Numbered from the stretch's first letter, positions 44,876 to 53,315 are shown. The stretch: DNA of 64,000 nt from Microcella humidisoli (GCF_024362325.1 NZ_CP101497.1:620001-684000); one strand, 5' to 3'. Program-made: numbers and translations. The notes: generated by a model from the sequence alone, not told the origin.

Positions 44876-45655
44876 TCAGACGAGGATCATCCCGCCCTCG
44901 ATGGGGATGATCTGACCGGTGATGTAGTCGCTGTCGGGCCCGGCGAGGAAGATGCCGGTGGGCACGATGTCGCTCGGGTCGGCCGGGCGGCCGAGCAGGA
45001 TCGAGCTCGACATCGAGTCGAAGCCGTTCTGTCCCTCGCCGATCTCGTCGAGCTCTTTGTCGAGCTTCGTCCACAGGGGGGTCGCGACGACGCCGGGAGC
45101 GAATCCGTTGACGGTGATGTCGTGCTCGGCGAGAGCGCGAGCGCCGGATTGGGTGAGGGAGATGACCGCGGCCTTGGCCGCGCTGTAGGGCGCGAAGCTC
45201 GAGAATCCTGTGCGGCCGGCGATCGAAGCAGTGTTGACGATCTTGCCAGGAGTGCCTTGGGCGATGAACTGCTGTGCGGCCTCCTGGGCCCCGATAAGCA
45301 CGCCCAGCACGTTGACCTTCATGATCAGATCGAAGTTGGCCTCGGTGACATCGAGGTACTTCATGGGCGAGTTCATCCCGGCATTGTTGAAATATGCGTC
45401 GAGGCGCCCGTAGCGCTCGACCGCGGCGGCGATGCCCGCTCGCACGGCGTCGCGATCGGTGACGTCGACGCGCACGGCGCTCGCGCTGCCGCCCGCGGCG
45501 GAAATTCGGTCGGCGAGCGCCTGGCCCGCTTCGAGGTTGAGGTCGGCGATCACGGCGTTCGCGCCCTCGGCGGCGAATCCCTCGCACAGGGCGGCGCCGA
45601 TGCCCGATGCACCCCCGGTCACGACGATCGTGCGATTGGTCAGTCGTCCCGTCAT
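44876..45655 (-). CDS. Classical short-chain dehydrogenase/reductase
   Basis: A 259-aa SDR with cofactor loop TGGASGIGAAL, NNAG at about residues 85-88, and the catalytic YSAAK (about 157-161) after a Ser in NTASIAGRT. It is the first gene of the five-gene operon. The ATG at 45655 follows AAAGGAG. The promoter -10 TATAGT (45731-45736) lies inside a GTTCAC-N5-GTGAAC palindrome, so the operon is probably repressed and induced by a pathway intermediate. Confidence 0.9.
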   Translation of the reverse strand: MTGRLTNRTIVVTGGASGIGAALCEGFAAEGANAVIADLNLEAGQALADRISAAGGSASAVRVDVTDRDAVRAGIAAAVERYGRLDAYFNNAGMNSPMKYLDVTEANFDLIMKVNVLGVLIGAQEAAQQFIAQGTPGKIVNTASIAGRTGFSSFAPYSAAKAAVISLTQSGARALAEHDITVNGFAPGVVATPLWTKLDKELDEIGEGQNGFDSMSSSILLGRPADPSDIVPTGIFLAGPDSDYITGQIIPIEGGMILV

Positions 45656-45726
45656 GAGGATGCTCCTTTGCGTCCGTTCGCGCGCCCCGATGCGCCCGGC
45701 GCGGCCGTGGCAGCGGTGCGCCTTGT

Positions 45727-45760
45727 GTTCACTATAGGTGAACTTACTGCCCGGCGTCAT
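45727..45760 (-). promoter_or_regulatory. Operator-promoter of the SDR-M24-ADH operon
   Basis: GTTCAC-TATAG-GTGAAC (45727-45743) is a perfect 6-5-6 palindrome. Read on the minus strand it contains TATAGT (45731-45736), a near-consensus -10, with ATGACG (45755-45760) 18 bp upstream as -35. A second cluster GTGAAC-A-GTTC (45770-45780) follows. The 333-bp gap to the divergent VOC gene has no other gene. Confidence 0.7.
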
Positions 45761-45988
45761 CCAAATCAAGTGAACAGTTCGGCAAGGAACGCTCCCCGCG
45801 CAGGGCGCCCCGGCAACCCCGGCCCGGCGCTCATGGCCACGGTTTTCTGCCGATCTCGCCCCTGTGGTCGCGAGTGCAGGGTTGCCGTGACGCCCGATCG
45901 TGGTGTTGAGTCTGGGTACAAGCCATGCAGGTACGGGCGCTGGAGCGTGCACCCGCTCTGCACGGCCTCCGACACGAAGGAGTGAGCA

Positions 45989-46438
45989 ATGGCATTCACG
46001 GTCACTGGAGTGCACCACGTCGGCATCACCGTTCGCGACATGCAACGGTCGTTCGAGTGGTACACCCGCATGTTCGGTGTCGAGCCCGGACCCGTCAATC
46101 ACGGCTCCGGCCCCGACCTCGAGCGCGGCGTCCAGGTACCCGGCGCTGAGCTCTCGTTCTCGATGATCCGCATCGGCAACGTCAACGTGGAGTTCCTGCA
46201 GTACCACCAGCCCGAGGGCAAGGACTGGGATCGCACGAACGGCGATGTCGGCTCGGCGCACATCTGCCTCGAGGTCGACGACATGGACGCGGCCTATGCC
46301 GAACTGATCGCTCGCGGCGCCGTCTTCAACGGTCCGCCGGTCACGCTCACCGATGGAGACCTGGCTGGCTCGCAGTGGGCCTACCTGCGCGACCCTGACG
46401 GCATCCAGCTCGAGATCTGGCAGTACCCGAAGCACTAG
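45989..46438 (+). CDS. VOC (glyoxalase-fold) family protein
   Basis: A 149-aa single-module-pair VOC protein. The ligand set is His in VHHVGITVRD, Glu in VNVEFLQYH, His in GSAHICLEVDD, and Glu in IQLEIWQY. It resembles methylmalonyl-CoA epimerase/lactoylglutathione lyase relatives. The ATG follows GAAGGAG. It is transcribed alone, divergent from the SDR-M24-ADH operon and sharing its GTTCAC-rich promoter region, and it ends at a strong terminator. Substrate unknown. Confidence 0.85.
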   Translation: MAFTVTGVHHVGITVRDMQRSFEWYTRMFGVEPGPVNHGSGPDLERGVQVPGAELSFSMIRIGNVNVEFLQYHQPEGKDWDRTNGDVGSAHICLEVDDMDAAYAELIARGAVFNGPPVTLTDGDLAGSQWAYLRDPDGIQLEIWQYPKH

Positions 46439-46454
46439 CGAACCGCTCGGGATG

Positions 46455-46484
46455 CGGCGGGCGACCCCGAGGGGTCGCCCGCCG
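46455..46484. terminator. Bidirectional terminator between VOC and amidohydrolase genes
   Basis: CGGCGGGCGACCCC (46455-46468) is exactly complementary to GGGGTCGCCCGCCG (46471-46484). Both flanking genes converge on it. Confidence 0.85.
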
Positions 46485-46504
46485 TCGTTCTGTGGAGGGC
46501 GGAC

Positions 46505-47953
46505 TCAGTGCTTGTGCCCGTCGTCCTCCGAGAGATACATGTAGGGGTTCGCGATGGGCTCGTCCTCGGGCAGAGCGGGGTTCATCCACTCCTTCCAGGC
46601 GTCCTCGCCCAGCTCGCCGCGCACGTACTCGACGGAGGCCGCGACGCGGTCGGCGACCGGCTTGAGGGGCAGTCCGATGCGCTCTCCGGCGTACTTGACG
46701 ACCTTGCCGTTGACGACGACCGTGTGCACGTCCGCCGTGCCCGCCTGGTACACGACGTGGGCGTACGGGTTGAGGATCGGCGTCATGGCCGGCGACTCGT
46801 CGTTCTTGAGCAGCACGAGGTCGGCCTTCTTGCCCACGGTGATCGAGCCCAGCTTGTCGGCCATGCCGAGGGTGTGAGCACCGCCCATGGTCGCCTGCCA
46901 CACGGCGTCCTCCGCCTTCATGCGGTTGACGTTGACCGTTTCGCCCTTGTTATGCGCCTCGAGGTGGTCGCGCGAACGGAACGAGCTCAGCGTGGCCCGC
47001 ATCGCCGAGAAGAAGTCGGCGCTCCACCACACGCTCGTGTCCATCGAGAGCGACGCGGTGATGCCGTACTTCTTGGCGACCCACGCCGAGGGGTAGCCCT
47101 GGCCGGCGCTCTGCTCGCTCTCGGTGGCGATCGAGATCGTCCCGCCCGTCGCGGCGATCTTGTGGTAGCTGTCGGGGCCGAGCGAGCTCGCGTGCACGTA
47201 GGTCACGGTGTCGTCCATGAAGCCGTTCTCGTACATGTACTCGATGTTGGGGTCGCCGTTGACGCCCCACACTCCCGCGTGGGTGGTGACCCGCAGCCCC
47301 AGTTCGCGGGCGGCCTCGAAGGCGCCCTTCTCGTGGAAATCGGGGCCCGAGTTCACGTCGAAGGCCACCTGCAGGCCCATCATGTCGTCGGCATTGAAGT
47401 TCTTCACCCAGTTCTGGAAGCCGGGCTCGTTCATCCACTCCCACGGTGCGCCCAGGTAGTTGCCATAGGCGAGGACGAACCGGCCCGGGATGCTCTTCAG
47501 AGCTTCCACGGCGGCGTCGGCGTAGTCGGGCGTGCGCAGGGCGTGCGACCAGTCGACGGTCGTCGTGACGCCCTCGTCGATCGACTCGAGCGCGCTCAAC
47601 TGGTTGCCCGCCGCTATGTCCTCCGCGCGGAAGACGTGCCCCCACGTGAGGTAATAGAAGACGAAGTACTGGCTGAGGGCCCAGTCGCCGCCGTAGCCGC
47701 GCAACGCGGTCTGCCACATGTGGCGGTGGGTGTCGATCATGCCGGGCATGACGATGCCGCCCTTGGCGTCGATCTCGAGCGCGCCCGCAGGCACCTCGAG
47801 GTGGTGGCCGACGCCGGCGATCGTGTCGTCGATGATCAGCACGTCCGCGTTCTCGAGCACCCCCGCCGAGTCGACGGTGATGACGGTGGCGTTGCGGAAG
47901 ACGATCGGCCTGCCTGGGGTGAAGTCCCCGGCGCGGGGCGCGGCGTCAGTCAT
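46505..47953 (-). CDS. Atz/Trz-type metal-dependent amidohydrolase
   Basis: A 482-aa cytoplasmic amidohydrolase of the TrzN/AtzA/guanine deaminase branch. Metal ligands: His76 and His78 in IDTHRHMWQ, His in VTTHAGVWG, His in TYVHASSLG, and Asp in LSMDTSVWW. The small beta domain is formed by both ends (VFRNATVITV; VHTVVVNGKVV). The ATG follows GGAGGAACTC. Family members deaminate or dechlorinate N-heterocycles or cleave amidines. Here the substrate is presumably a nitrogen-containing intermediate. It is last in the cupin-SDR-amidohydrolase series. Confidence 0.88.
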   Translation of the reverse strand: MTDAAPRAGDFTPGRPIVFRNATVITVDSAGVLENADVLIIDDTIAGVGHHLEVPAGALEIDAKGGIVMPGMIDTHRHMWQTALRGYGGDWALSQYFVFYYLTWGHVFRAEDIAAGNQLSALESIDEGVTTTVDWSHALRTPDYADAAVEALKSIPGRFVLAYGNYLGAPWEWMNEPGFQNWVKNFNADDMMGLQVAFDVNSGPDFHEKGAFEAARELGLRVTTHAGVWGVNGDPNIEYMYENGFMDDTVTYVHASSLGPDSYHKIAATGGTISIATESEQSAGQGYPSAWVAKKYGITASLSMDTSVWWSADFFSAMRATLSSFRSRDHLEAHNKGETVNVNRMKAEDAVWQATMGGAHTLGMADKLGSITVGKKADLVLLKNDESPAMTPILNPYAHVVYQAGTADVHTVVVNGKVVKYAGERIGLPLKPVADRVAASVEYVRGELGEDAWKEWMNPALPEDEPIANPYMYLSEDDGHKH

Positions 47954-47992
47954 GAGTTCCTCCTCGTTGAGCAATTCACTGGAGCTGTACGT

Positions 47993-48008
47993 GTTCAGCT
48001 TCGCTGAC
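47993..48008. promoter_or_regulatory. GTTCAGC/GCTGAC imperfect palindrome before the amidohydrolase
   Basis: GTTCAGC-TTC-GCTGAC lies 40 bp upstream of the amidohydrolase ATG in a 112-bp gap, so this gene may have its own regulated promoter as well as read-through from the SDR gene. Confidence 0.35.
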
Positions 48009-48065
48009 ATCCTAGGTCTATGCGAATGGATATATCTAGCCCGCGGCGCCCGGGCCGACAGAGAG

Positions 48066-48773
48066 TCAGGTGAGGCGCCAGCCGCGGTCGACGTAGAGGC
48101 TCGTGCCCGAGACACCGCGGTTGTCGAGCAGGAACAGGGTCGCGCCGACGATGTCGGCCATGGTCGCGAGCTTGCCGCCCGGCGTGCGCGACTCGTAGCC
48201 CTGAAGCACGGCTTCGGGCTTGTCGGCCCAGAACGGGCTGTCGCCGATGATGCCGGGGTGCAGGCCGTTGACGCGCATCGGCGCGAGCTCGAGCGCCATC
48301 GAGTGTGTGAGGCCCTCGACGCCGCCGTTGATCGTCGCGACCGTGGTCGAGCCGGGGTACGGCGCGTCCTTCGCGCGGCCGCCGAACAGCACGATGCCGG
48401 TATCGACGGTCGGCTCGAGGCGGTCGAGCAGCGCGTGCACGGTCTCGGTGTAGCCCACGAGCTTGAGGGTCACGAGGCGGCGGGCGCGCGCGATGTCGTA
48501 CTCGCGCACCGTGTTGGCGTCGCGCTCGATGGCAGCGAGCACGAGGCCGTGCACCGGCCCGATGGGCGCGAGGCTCGCCGCGATCGTCTCGGGCTCGGAG
48601 ATGTCGACCCCGAGGCCCATGGCGTTCCCGCCGATCGAGGCAGCGATGCCCTCGGCCCGCTCCTGATCGCGACCGGTCAGCACCACGCGGTCGCCGCGGG
48701 CGACGACCTCCTTCGCGATCTCCAGGCCGATTCCGGATGTTCCGCCGACGACGACGATGGTGCGCTGAATCAC
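48066..48773 (-). CDS. SDR-fold protein without the catalytic Tyr and Lys
   Basis: A 235-aa short-chain dehydrogenase fold. The nucleotide loop is normal (GGTSGIGLEIA), and RVNGLHPGIIGDS aligns with the usual VNxxxPG segment. Where YxxxK is expected the sequence reads VATINGGVEGL, so Tyr is replaced by Val and Lys by Asn. The catalytic Ser region reads GIVLFGGRAK, without Ser. It either uses a different mechanism or is a non-redox binding protein. Starts at GTG 48773 after AAGGAGGAGCA. It lies 40 bp after the bicupin gene. Confidence 0.82.
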   Translation of the reverse strand: MIQRTIVVVGGTSGIGLEIAKEVVARGDRVVLTGRDQERAEGIAASIGGNAMGLGVDISEPETIAASLAPIGPVHGLVLAAIERDANTVREYDIARARRLVTLKLVGYTETVHALLDRLEPTVDTGIVLFGGRAKDAPYPGSTTVATINGGVEGLTHSMALELAPMRVNGLHPGIIGDSPFWADKPEAVLQGYESRTPGGKLATMADIVGATLFLLDNRGVSGTSLYVDRGWRLT

Positions 48774-48813
48774 TGCTCCTCCTTGCGCTAGTGTCTGCTG
48801 CGATGTGGTCGGG

Positions 48814-49710
48814 CTACTCGGAGCCGAGCTTGTCCGACAAGTAGGTCCAGTCACGCGCGAACCGGTAGGCGTGGCGCGCGGGCATCTGGGGCGACTGGGT
48901 CTCGAGCCACCGCACGGGCTCGCCGACGGCCCGGAACGAGTGGACGCAGCCGACGCCCGCCCACGCGATGTCACCCGGCTTCATGCGCACCTCGTAGCCG
49001 TCGAAGGTCGCGTCGACCTCGCCGTCCAGGATCAGGTAGGCCTCTTCGAGCGGGTGGTCGTGCGGGCCCGCGACGCCGTCGGGCTCGTACTGCACCATGA
49101 ACATGGTGTGCAGCACCGAGCCGAGGTCGCTGTCGACCATCATCTTGAGCGAGATGCCGCTGTAGACGAGCAGCGCGGTGCGCATGCTCGCCGACTGCGC
49201 GAGCAGCTCCTGCGACTGCTTGCCGGGGTTCATCTGCTCGGTCGTGATCGCGCCGAACGAGCGCGTGCGCGGGTCGCGCGGGTCGACCGCGACGGGGGTG
49301 CCGGGGGCGATGTCGGGCACCCGGAAGGTGTCGTAGCCGTGGTGCGCGCGCGGCGGCGGCGAGTAGATGTCGCTCCACACCGCGGGGGTGTCACCGACCG
49401 CGTGCCACGAGTGCGGCACGCCGAGCGGGATCACGCCGTAGTCGCCCGCCACGAGGTGCACCGTGGCCTCGGGGGTCACGAGCAGCACCTCGCCCTCGAC
49501 GAGGTGGAACGACTCCTCGACCGAGTGCACGTGCGTGGGCACGACGCCGCCGGGCTCGAGCCGCGACATCCCGAAGTCGGTGTGGGCGGCGCCGTCGTCG
49601 AAGCCGACCGCGCACCAGCGCGTGAACCCGGAGGAATCGGGAGCGAGGGCGCCTGGGTCGCGGTAATCGGCCTCCTCGGCCGTTCGCACCACATAGCGGT
49701 TGGTCATCAT
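48814..49710 (-). CDS. Bicupin protein
   Basis: A 298-aa protein with two cupin domains, each with a metal site: THVHSVEESFHLVEGE in the first (about residues 57-72) and PHDHPLEEAYLILDGE in the second (about 215-230). Bicupins include ureidoglycine aminohydrolase, oxalate decarboxylase and several isomerases/dioxygenases. With the amidohydrolase downstream, a role on a nitrogenous intermediate is possible but unproven. Its promoter region contains a GTTCAC-N5-GTGAAC palindrome 36 bp upstream. First gene of the cupin-SDR-amidohydrolase operon. Confidence 0.85.
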   Translation of the reverse strand: MMTNRYVVRTAEEADYRDPGALAPDSSGFTRWCAVGFDDGAAHTDFGMSRLEPGGVVPTHVHSVEESFHLVEGEVLLVTPEATVHLVAGDYGVIPLGVPHSWHAVGDTPAVWSDIYSPPPRAHHGYDTFRVPDIAPGTPVAVDPRDPRTRSFGAITTEQMNPGKQSQELLAQSASMRTALLVYSGISLKMMVDSDLGSVLHTMFMVQYEPDGVAGPHDHPLEEAYLILDGEVDATFDGYEVRMKPGDIAWAGVGCVHSFRAVGEPVRWLETQSPQMPARHAYRFARDWTYLSDKLGSE

Positions 49711-49745
49711 CGACTCCTCAGCACACTGTCACGACGCACCGTCGC

Positions 49746-49762
49746 GTTCACCGTTGGTGAAC
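49746..49762. promoter_or_regulatory. GTTCAC-N5-GTGAAC operator before the bicupin operon
   Basis: GTTCAC-CGTTG-GTGAAC is a perfect 6-5-6 palindrome identical in its arms to the 45727 site. A 12-bp perfect palindrome ATGCGATCGCAT (49770-49781) follows 7 bp further upstream of the gene. Confidence 0.7.
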
Positions 49763-49819
49763 ATAGTCAATGCGATCGCATGGTCTTCTGTCAAGCGCGC
49801 GACGAGGCGGCGCGACCGC

Positions 49820-50860
49820 TCAGGCGGCGTCGAGGGTCGCGATCAGCAGCGCGGCGTTCTCGGGCGCGGGAACGAGCTCGCCGCGCTCGACGCGCTCCGC
49901 GAGCCGCAGCACGGCCTCGTTCACGGAGGCCCGGCCGCCGACCTCGGCCCGCTTGTCGACGATGTAGCCGCTGAAGGCGTCGAGCTCGCCGCGGCGGCCC
50001 TTCTCCCAGTCCTGCAGCACCGCGACACGGGTGTCGGGCTGCGAGAAGTGCGAGAGCACGCGATCGAGGAGGTCGAGCGAGTATTGGTCGCCGTCGGGCA
50101 CCTCGGCGGCGGTGATGCCCAGGCTCGGGCGCATCGTGATGCCGAGGTCGATGGCGAGCGCGTAGGCCTCGCGCGACATGGCATCCATGACCGGACGCAC
50201 ACCGGGCATCATGGCGGCCTCGAGGAGCGGGATGCCGAGCAGGGCCGAGGGCAGCATCTCGGGGATGTTGGCGATGAGCTTCATCCACTTCGCCGAGCGG
50301 ATGTCGTCGGTCACCTCGATCTGCGCGGCGTGCGCGAGCACGCCCGCGACATCGTCGAGGCGCGCCGTGCGCTCGCCCGAGAGCGTGCCGATCGAGAACC
50401 AGGTGTCGGCCGTCGCGACCTGTCGGCGCACGAGGCCCGGCTCGCGGAGGTTCGCGGCGATGCCCATCGCGCATCCGATCGTGCGATCGGCCCCGAGGGT
50501 CGCGGCGACCTGGTCGATCGTCATGCCGTTCTGCAGGCCGACGAATACCGAGTCGGGCCGCATGAGGGGGCGCATGAGCTCGGCGACCCAGCGGGTGTCG
50601 TAGGTCTTCACGGAGGTCAGGACGAGGTCGACGGGCTCGCGCAGCTCGGCGACCTCGCACAGGTGGTGCGCGCGCACCTCGGTGACCTGCACGTCACCCA
50701 GGGTGTCGACGGTGAGGCCGTCCGCGCGCATCGCCTCGACGTGGGCGGGCCACTGGTCGATGAGCCGTACGTCGAGCCCCGCCCGCACGAGGTCGGCGGC
50801 CACGGAGGCACCCACCGCGCCCGTGCCGACGACGGCGATTCTCAGGTCCTGCAGCTCCAT
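49820..50860 (-). CDS. Ketopantoate-reductase-like oxidoreductase, copy 2
   Basis: A 346-aa ApbA/PanE-family enzyme with NADP loop VGTGAVGASVAADLV, SVKTYDT, AKWMKLIANI and KGRRGELDAFSGYIV. It shares long near-identical stretches with copy 1 at 32704 (QWPAHVEAMR, HHLCEVAELREP), so the two arose by duplication. It is the rightmost gene of the island and has its own GTTCAG-N5-GTGAAC operator. Probably a 2-oxoacid or 1,3-dicarbonyl-type reductase of the same route. Confidence 0.85.
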   Translation of the reverse strand: MELQDLRIAVVGTGAVGASVAADLVRAGLDVRLIDQWPAHVEAMRADGLTVDTLGDVQVTEVRAHHLCEVAELREPVDLVLTSVKTYDTRWVAELMRPLMRPDSVFVGLQNGMTIDQVAATLGADRTIGCAMGIAANLREPGLVRRQVATADTWFSIGTLSGERTARLDDVAGVLAHAAQIEVTDDIRSAKWMKLIANIPEMLPSALLGIPLLEAAMMPGVRPVMDAMSREAYALAIDLGITMRPSLGITAAEVPDGDQYSLDLLDRVLSHFSQPDTRVAVLQDWEKGRRGELDAFSGYIVDKRAEVGGRASVNEAVLRLAERVERGELVPAPENAALLIATLDAA

Positions 50861-50876
50861 CGCCGCCTCCTCGCGC

Positions 50877-50893
50877 GTTCAGTAAAGGTGAAC
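50877..50893. promoter_or_regulatory. GTTCAG-N5-GTGAAC operator before ketopantoate-reductase-like copy 2
   Basis: GTTCAG-TAAAG-GTGAAC has one mismatch from a perfect palindrome and sits 16 bp before the ATG at 50860. It marks the right edge of the island, next to rlmB. Confidence 0.65.
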
Positions 50894-50923
50894 ACTGTGA
50901 GGATACACACGCGCGCGAGACCG

Positions 50924-51916
50924 CTACAACGCCGAGCGCCTCCGCGCGACCTCGTAGAGCGCCACGCTCGCCGCGATGCCCGCGTTGAGCGACTCGGTCG
51001 CCGCCGAGATGGGGATCGACACGATCGCGTCGCAGGTCTCGGTGACGAGTCGCGACAGGCCCTTGCCCTCACTGCCCACGACGATCACGAGCGGGCGGTC
51101 GGCGAGCTCGAGCTGCGGCAGCTGCATGTCGCCGTCGCCGTCGAGCCCGAGCACGAACACGCCCTCGGCCTTCATGGCCTTGAGCGTCTGCGTCAGGTTC
51201 GCGGCCATGGCCACAGGCGTGCGGGCCGCGGCCCCCGCCGAGGTCTTCCACGCGGCGGCCGTCACGCCGACCGACCGGCGCTGCGGCACGATGACGCCGT
51301 GCCCGCCGAACGCGGCCGTCGACCGGATGATCGCTCCGAGGTTGCGCGGGTCGGTCACGCCGTCGAGCGCGACGAGCAGCGGCGTCTGGCCGCGGTCGAT
51401 CGCGCGCGAGACGAGATCCATCGGGTGCGCGTACTCGTACGCCGGCACCGAGATGGCGATGCCCTGGTTGACCGAGTTCTCGCCCGTCATGCGGTCGAGC
51501 TCGGGGCGCATGACCTCGAGCACGGGCACGCCGCGCTTCGTCGCGAGCGAGAGCGCCTCCTTGACCCGGTCGTCCATCTCGATGCGCGAAGCGATGTACA
51601 GGGTGCTGGCCGGAATCTTGGCGCGCAGCGCCTCGAGCACCGAGTTGCGGCCGCTCACGACCTCGGCGTCAGCGGTCTTCTTCGGGGCGCGCGACCGGCT
51701 CGCCTGCTGCCCTCCGCCGTTGCCGCCGCCCGCCCGGCTCTTCGCCGCCGCGAGGCGGTCGTTGGCCGCCTTGCGCTTGCCAGCCGGATGCCACGTGCGG
51801 TCCTCCGCCTTGGGCGTCGGCCCACGGCCTTCGAGCGCCTGCCGGCCCTGCCCTCCCGAGCCGACCGTGGGGCCCTTCCTCTTCTTGCTCGCGCCAGGGC
51901 GCCCAGGCTTAGCCAT
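50924..51916 (-). CDS. rlmB: 23S rRNA (guanosine-2'-O-)-methyltransferase RlmB
   Basis: A SpoU-class (SPOUT) methyltransferase of 330 aa that modifies G2251-equivalent in the peptidyl-transferase loop of 23S rRNA. A basic, disordered N-terminal extension (1-75) precedes the substrate-binding domain (SGRNSVLEALRAK). The SPOUT motifs follow: DGVTDPRNLGAIIRSTAAFG, VVGSEGKGLSRLV and IPISAATESLNAGIAASVAL. The ATG at 51916 overlaps the end of cysS by 8 bp. The cysS-rlmB order is conserved in actinobacteria. Confidence 0.94.
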   Translation of the reverse strand: MAKPGRPGASKKRKGPTVGSGGQGRQALEGRGPTPKAEDRTWHPAGKRKAANDRLAAAKSRAGGGNGGGQQASRSRAPKKTADAEVVSGRNSVLEALRAKIPASTLYIASRIEMDDRVKEALSLATKRGVPVLEVMRPELDRMTGENSVNQGIAISVPAYEYAHPMDLVSRAIDRGQTPLLVALDGVTDPRNLGAIIRSTAAFGGHGVIVPQRRSVGVTAAAWKTSAGAAARTPVAMAANLTQTLKAMKAEGVFVLGLDGDGDMQLPQLELADRPLVIVVGSEGKGLSRLVTETCDAIVSIPISAATESLNAGIAASVALYEVARRRSAL

Positions 51917-53315
51917 CGATACTCCAGTCGGTTGCGGTCGGTGAGTCTTCGAGCACGATGCCGGCGGCAGCGAGATCGTCGCGGATGCGGTCGGCGGTCG
52001 CGAAGTCGCGAGCGTCACGGGCCGTGCGGCGCTCGTCGATCAAGCGCTCGACGAGGGTCGCGAGGGCTCGGCGGGCGGGGTCGTCGTCGCGAGCATCCCC
52101 CTCGGCCGCATCGAAGCCGAGAACGGCGACCATGCCCGCCACCTCGGCGCGGGCGCGGGCGGCGGCCGCCGGGTCGTCATCGTCGAGGGCGGCGTTACCG
52201 GCCCGGACACGGTCATGCAGCACGGCGAGCGCCTGCGGCACCGCCAGGTCGTCGTCGAGCGCCGCGGCGAACTCGTCGGGCAGCTCGGCTTCGGTCTCTG
52301 CGAAGCGCGTGCCGGCGATGCGGCGCGCCGCCCGCGCGAGGAAGCCCTCGATGCGCTCGAGCGCCGACTGCGACTCGTCGAGCGAGGTCGGCGTGTAGTC
52401 GATGCTCGAGCGGTAGTGCGCCGAGCCGAGCCAGTAGCGCACGACGGCCGGCCGATGGCTCGCGAGCAGGTCGGCGGCGAACACCGAGTTGCCGAGCGAC
52501 TTCGACATCTTCTGCCCGCCGACCGTCACGAGGCCGTTGTGCACCCAGTGCCGCGCGAAGGCGTCGCCGGCCGCGGCCGACTGAGCCAGCTCGTTCTCAT
52601 GGTGCGGGAACCGCAGGTCGAGCCCGCCGCCGTGGATGTCGAAAACCGGGCCGAGGTAGCGCGCCGCCATCGCCGAGCACTCGATGTGCCAGCCCGGTCG
52701 GCCCGCACCCCACGGCGAGTCCCACCGCGCCGTGGGCGGCTCGTCAGCCTTCGCGCCCTTCCACAGAGCGAAGTCGCGCGGGTCTCGCTTGGCGCGCGCG
52801 GGGGCATCCCCCGCGTCCTCCATGTCGTCGGGGCTCTGCCGGGTGAGCTCGCCGTAGCGGCTCCAGCTGCGCACGTCGAAGTACACGTCGCCCGAGGCAT
52901 CCGTGGCCGCGTAGGCATGGCCGGCGGCGATGAGACGCTCGATGAGCTCATGCATCTGCGGGATGCTCGCGGTCGCGCGCGGCTCGTACGTCGGGGGCAG
53001 GATGCCTAAGGCCCGGTATGCGGCGGTGAACTCGAGCTCGACGCGGTAGGCCACGGCGAACCACGGCTCGGTGTCGCTCGCGTTCGCGAGCACCTTGTCG
53101 TCGATGTCGGTGACGTTGCGCACGAACGTCACTGCGTAGCCGCGCGCGGTCAGCCAGCGCCGCCACAGGTCGTAAACGAGCGCGCTGCGCAAGTGGCCGA
53201 TGTGCGGCGCCGACTGCACGGTCGGCCCGCAGACATACATGCCGATCTGCCCCTCGACGCGCGGTTCGAGGTCGACGACGGCCGCCTTGAGGCTGTCGTA
53301 GAGGCGCACGGTCAC
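51909..53315 (-). CDS. cysS: Cysteinyl-tRNA synthetase
   Basis: This 468-aa class I synthetase charges tRNA-Cys. It shows YVCGPTVQSAPHIGHLRS (HIGH motif plus the zinc Cys), the HECSAM-type ligand segment in WHIECSAMAARY, and KMSKSLGNS. The mycothiol enzyme MshC is a relative but is shorter; length and the rlmB/ispDF context support CysS. It is followed by rlmB with an 8-bp overlap. Upstream (53316-53550) lies a gap with three tandem 39-bp repeats. Confidence 0.95.
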   Translation of the reverse strand: MTVRLYDSLKAAVVDLEPRVEGQIGMYVCGPTVQSAPHIGHLRSALVYDLWRRWLTARGYAVTFVRNVTDIDDKVLANASDTEPWFAVAYRVELEFTAAYRALGILPPTYEPRATASIPQMHELIERLIAAGHAYAATDASGDVYFDVRSWSRYGELTRQSPDDMEDAGDAPARAKRDPRDFALWKGAKADEPPTARWDSPWGAGRPGWHIECSAMAARYLGPVFDIHGGGLDLRFPHHENELAQSAAAGDAFARHWVHNGLVTVGGQKMSKSLGNSVFAADLLASHRPAVVRYWLGSAHYRSSIDYTPTSLDESQSALERIEGFLARAARRIAGTRFAETEAELPDEFAAALDDDLAVPQALAVLHDRVRAGNAALDDDDPAAAARARAEVAGMVAVLGFDAAEGDARDDDPARRALATLVERLIDERRTARDARDFATADRIRDDLAAAGIVLEDSPTATDWSIDG

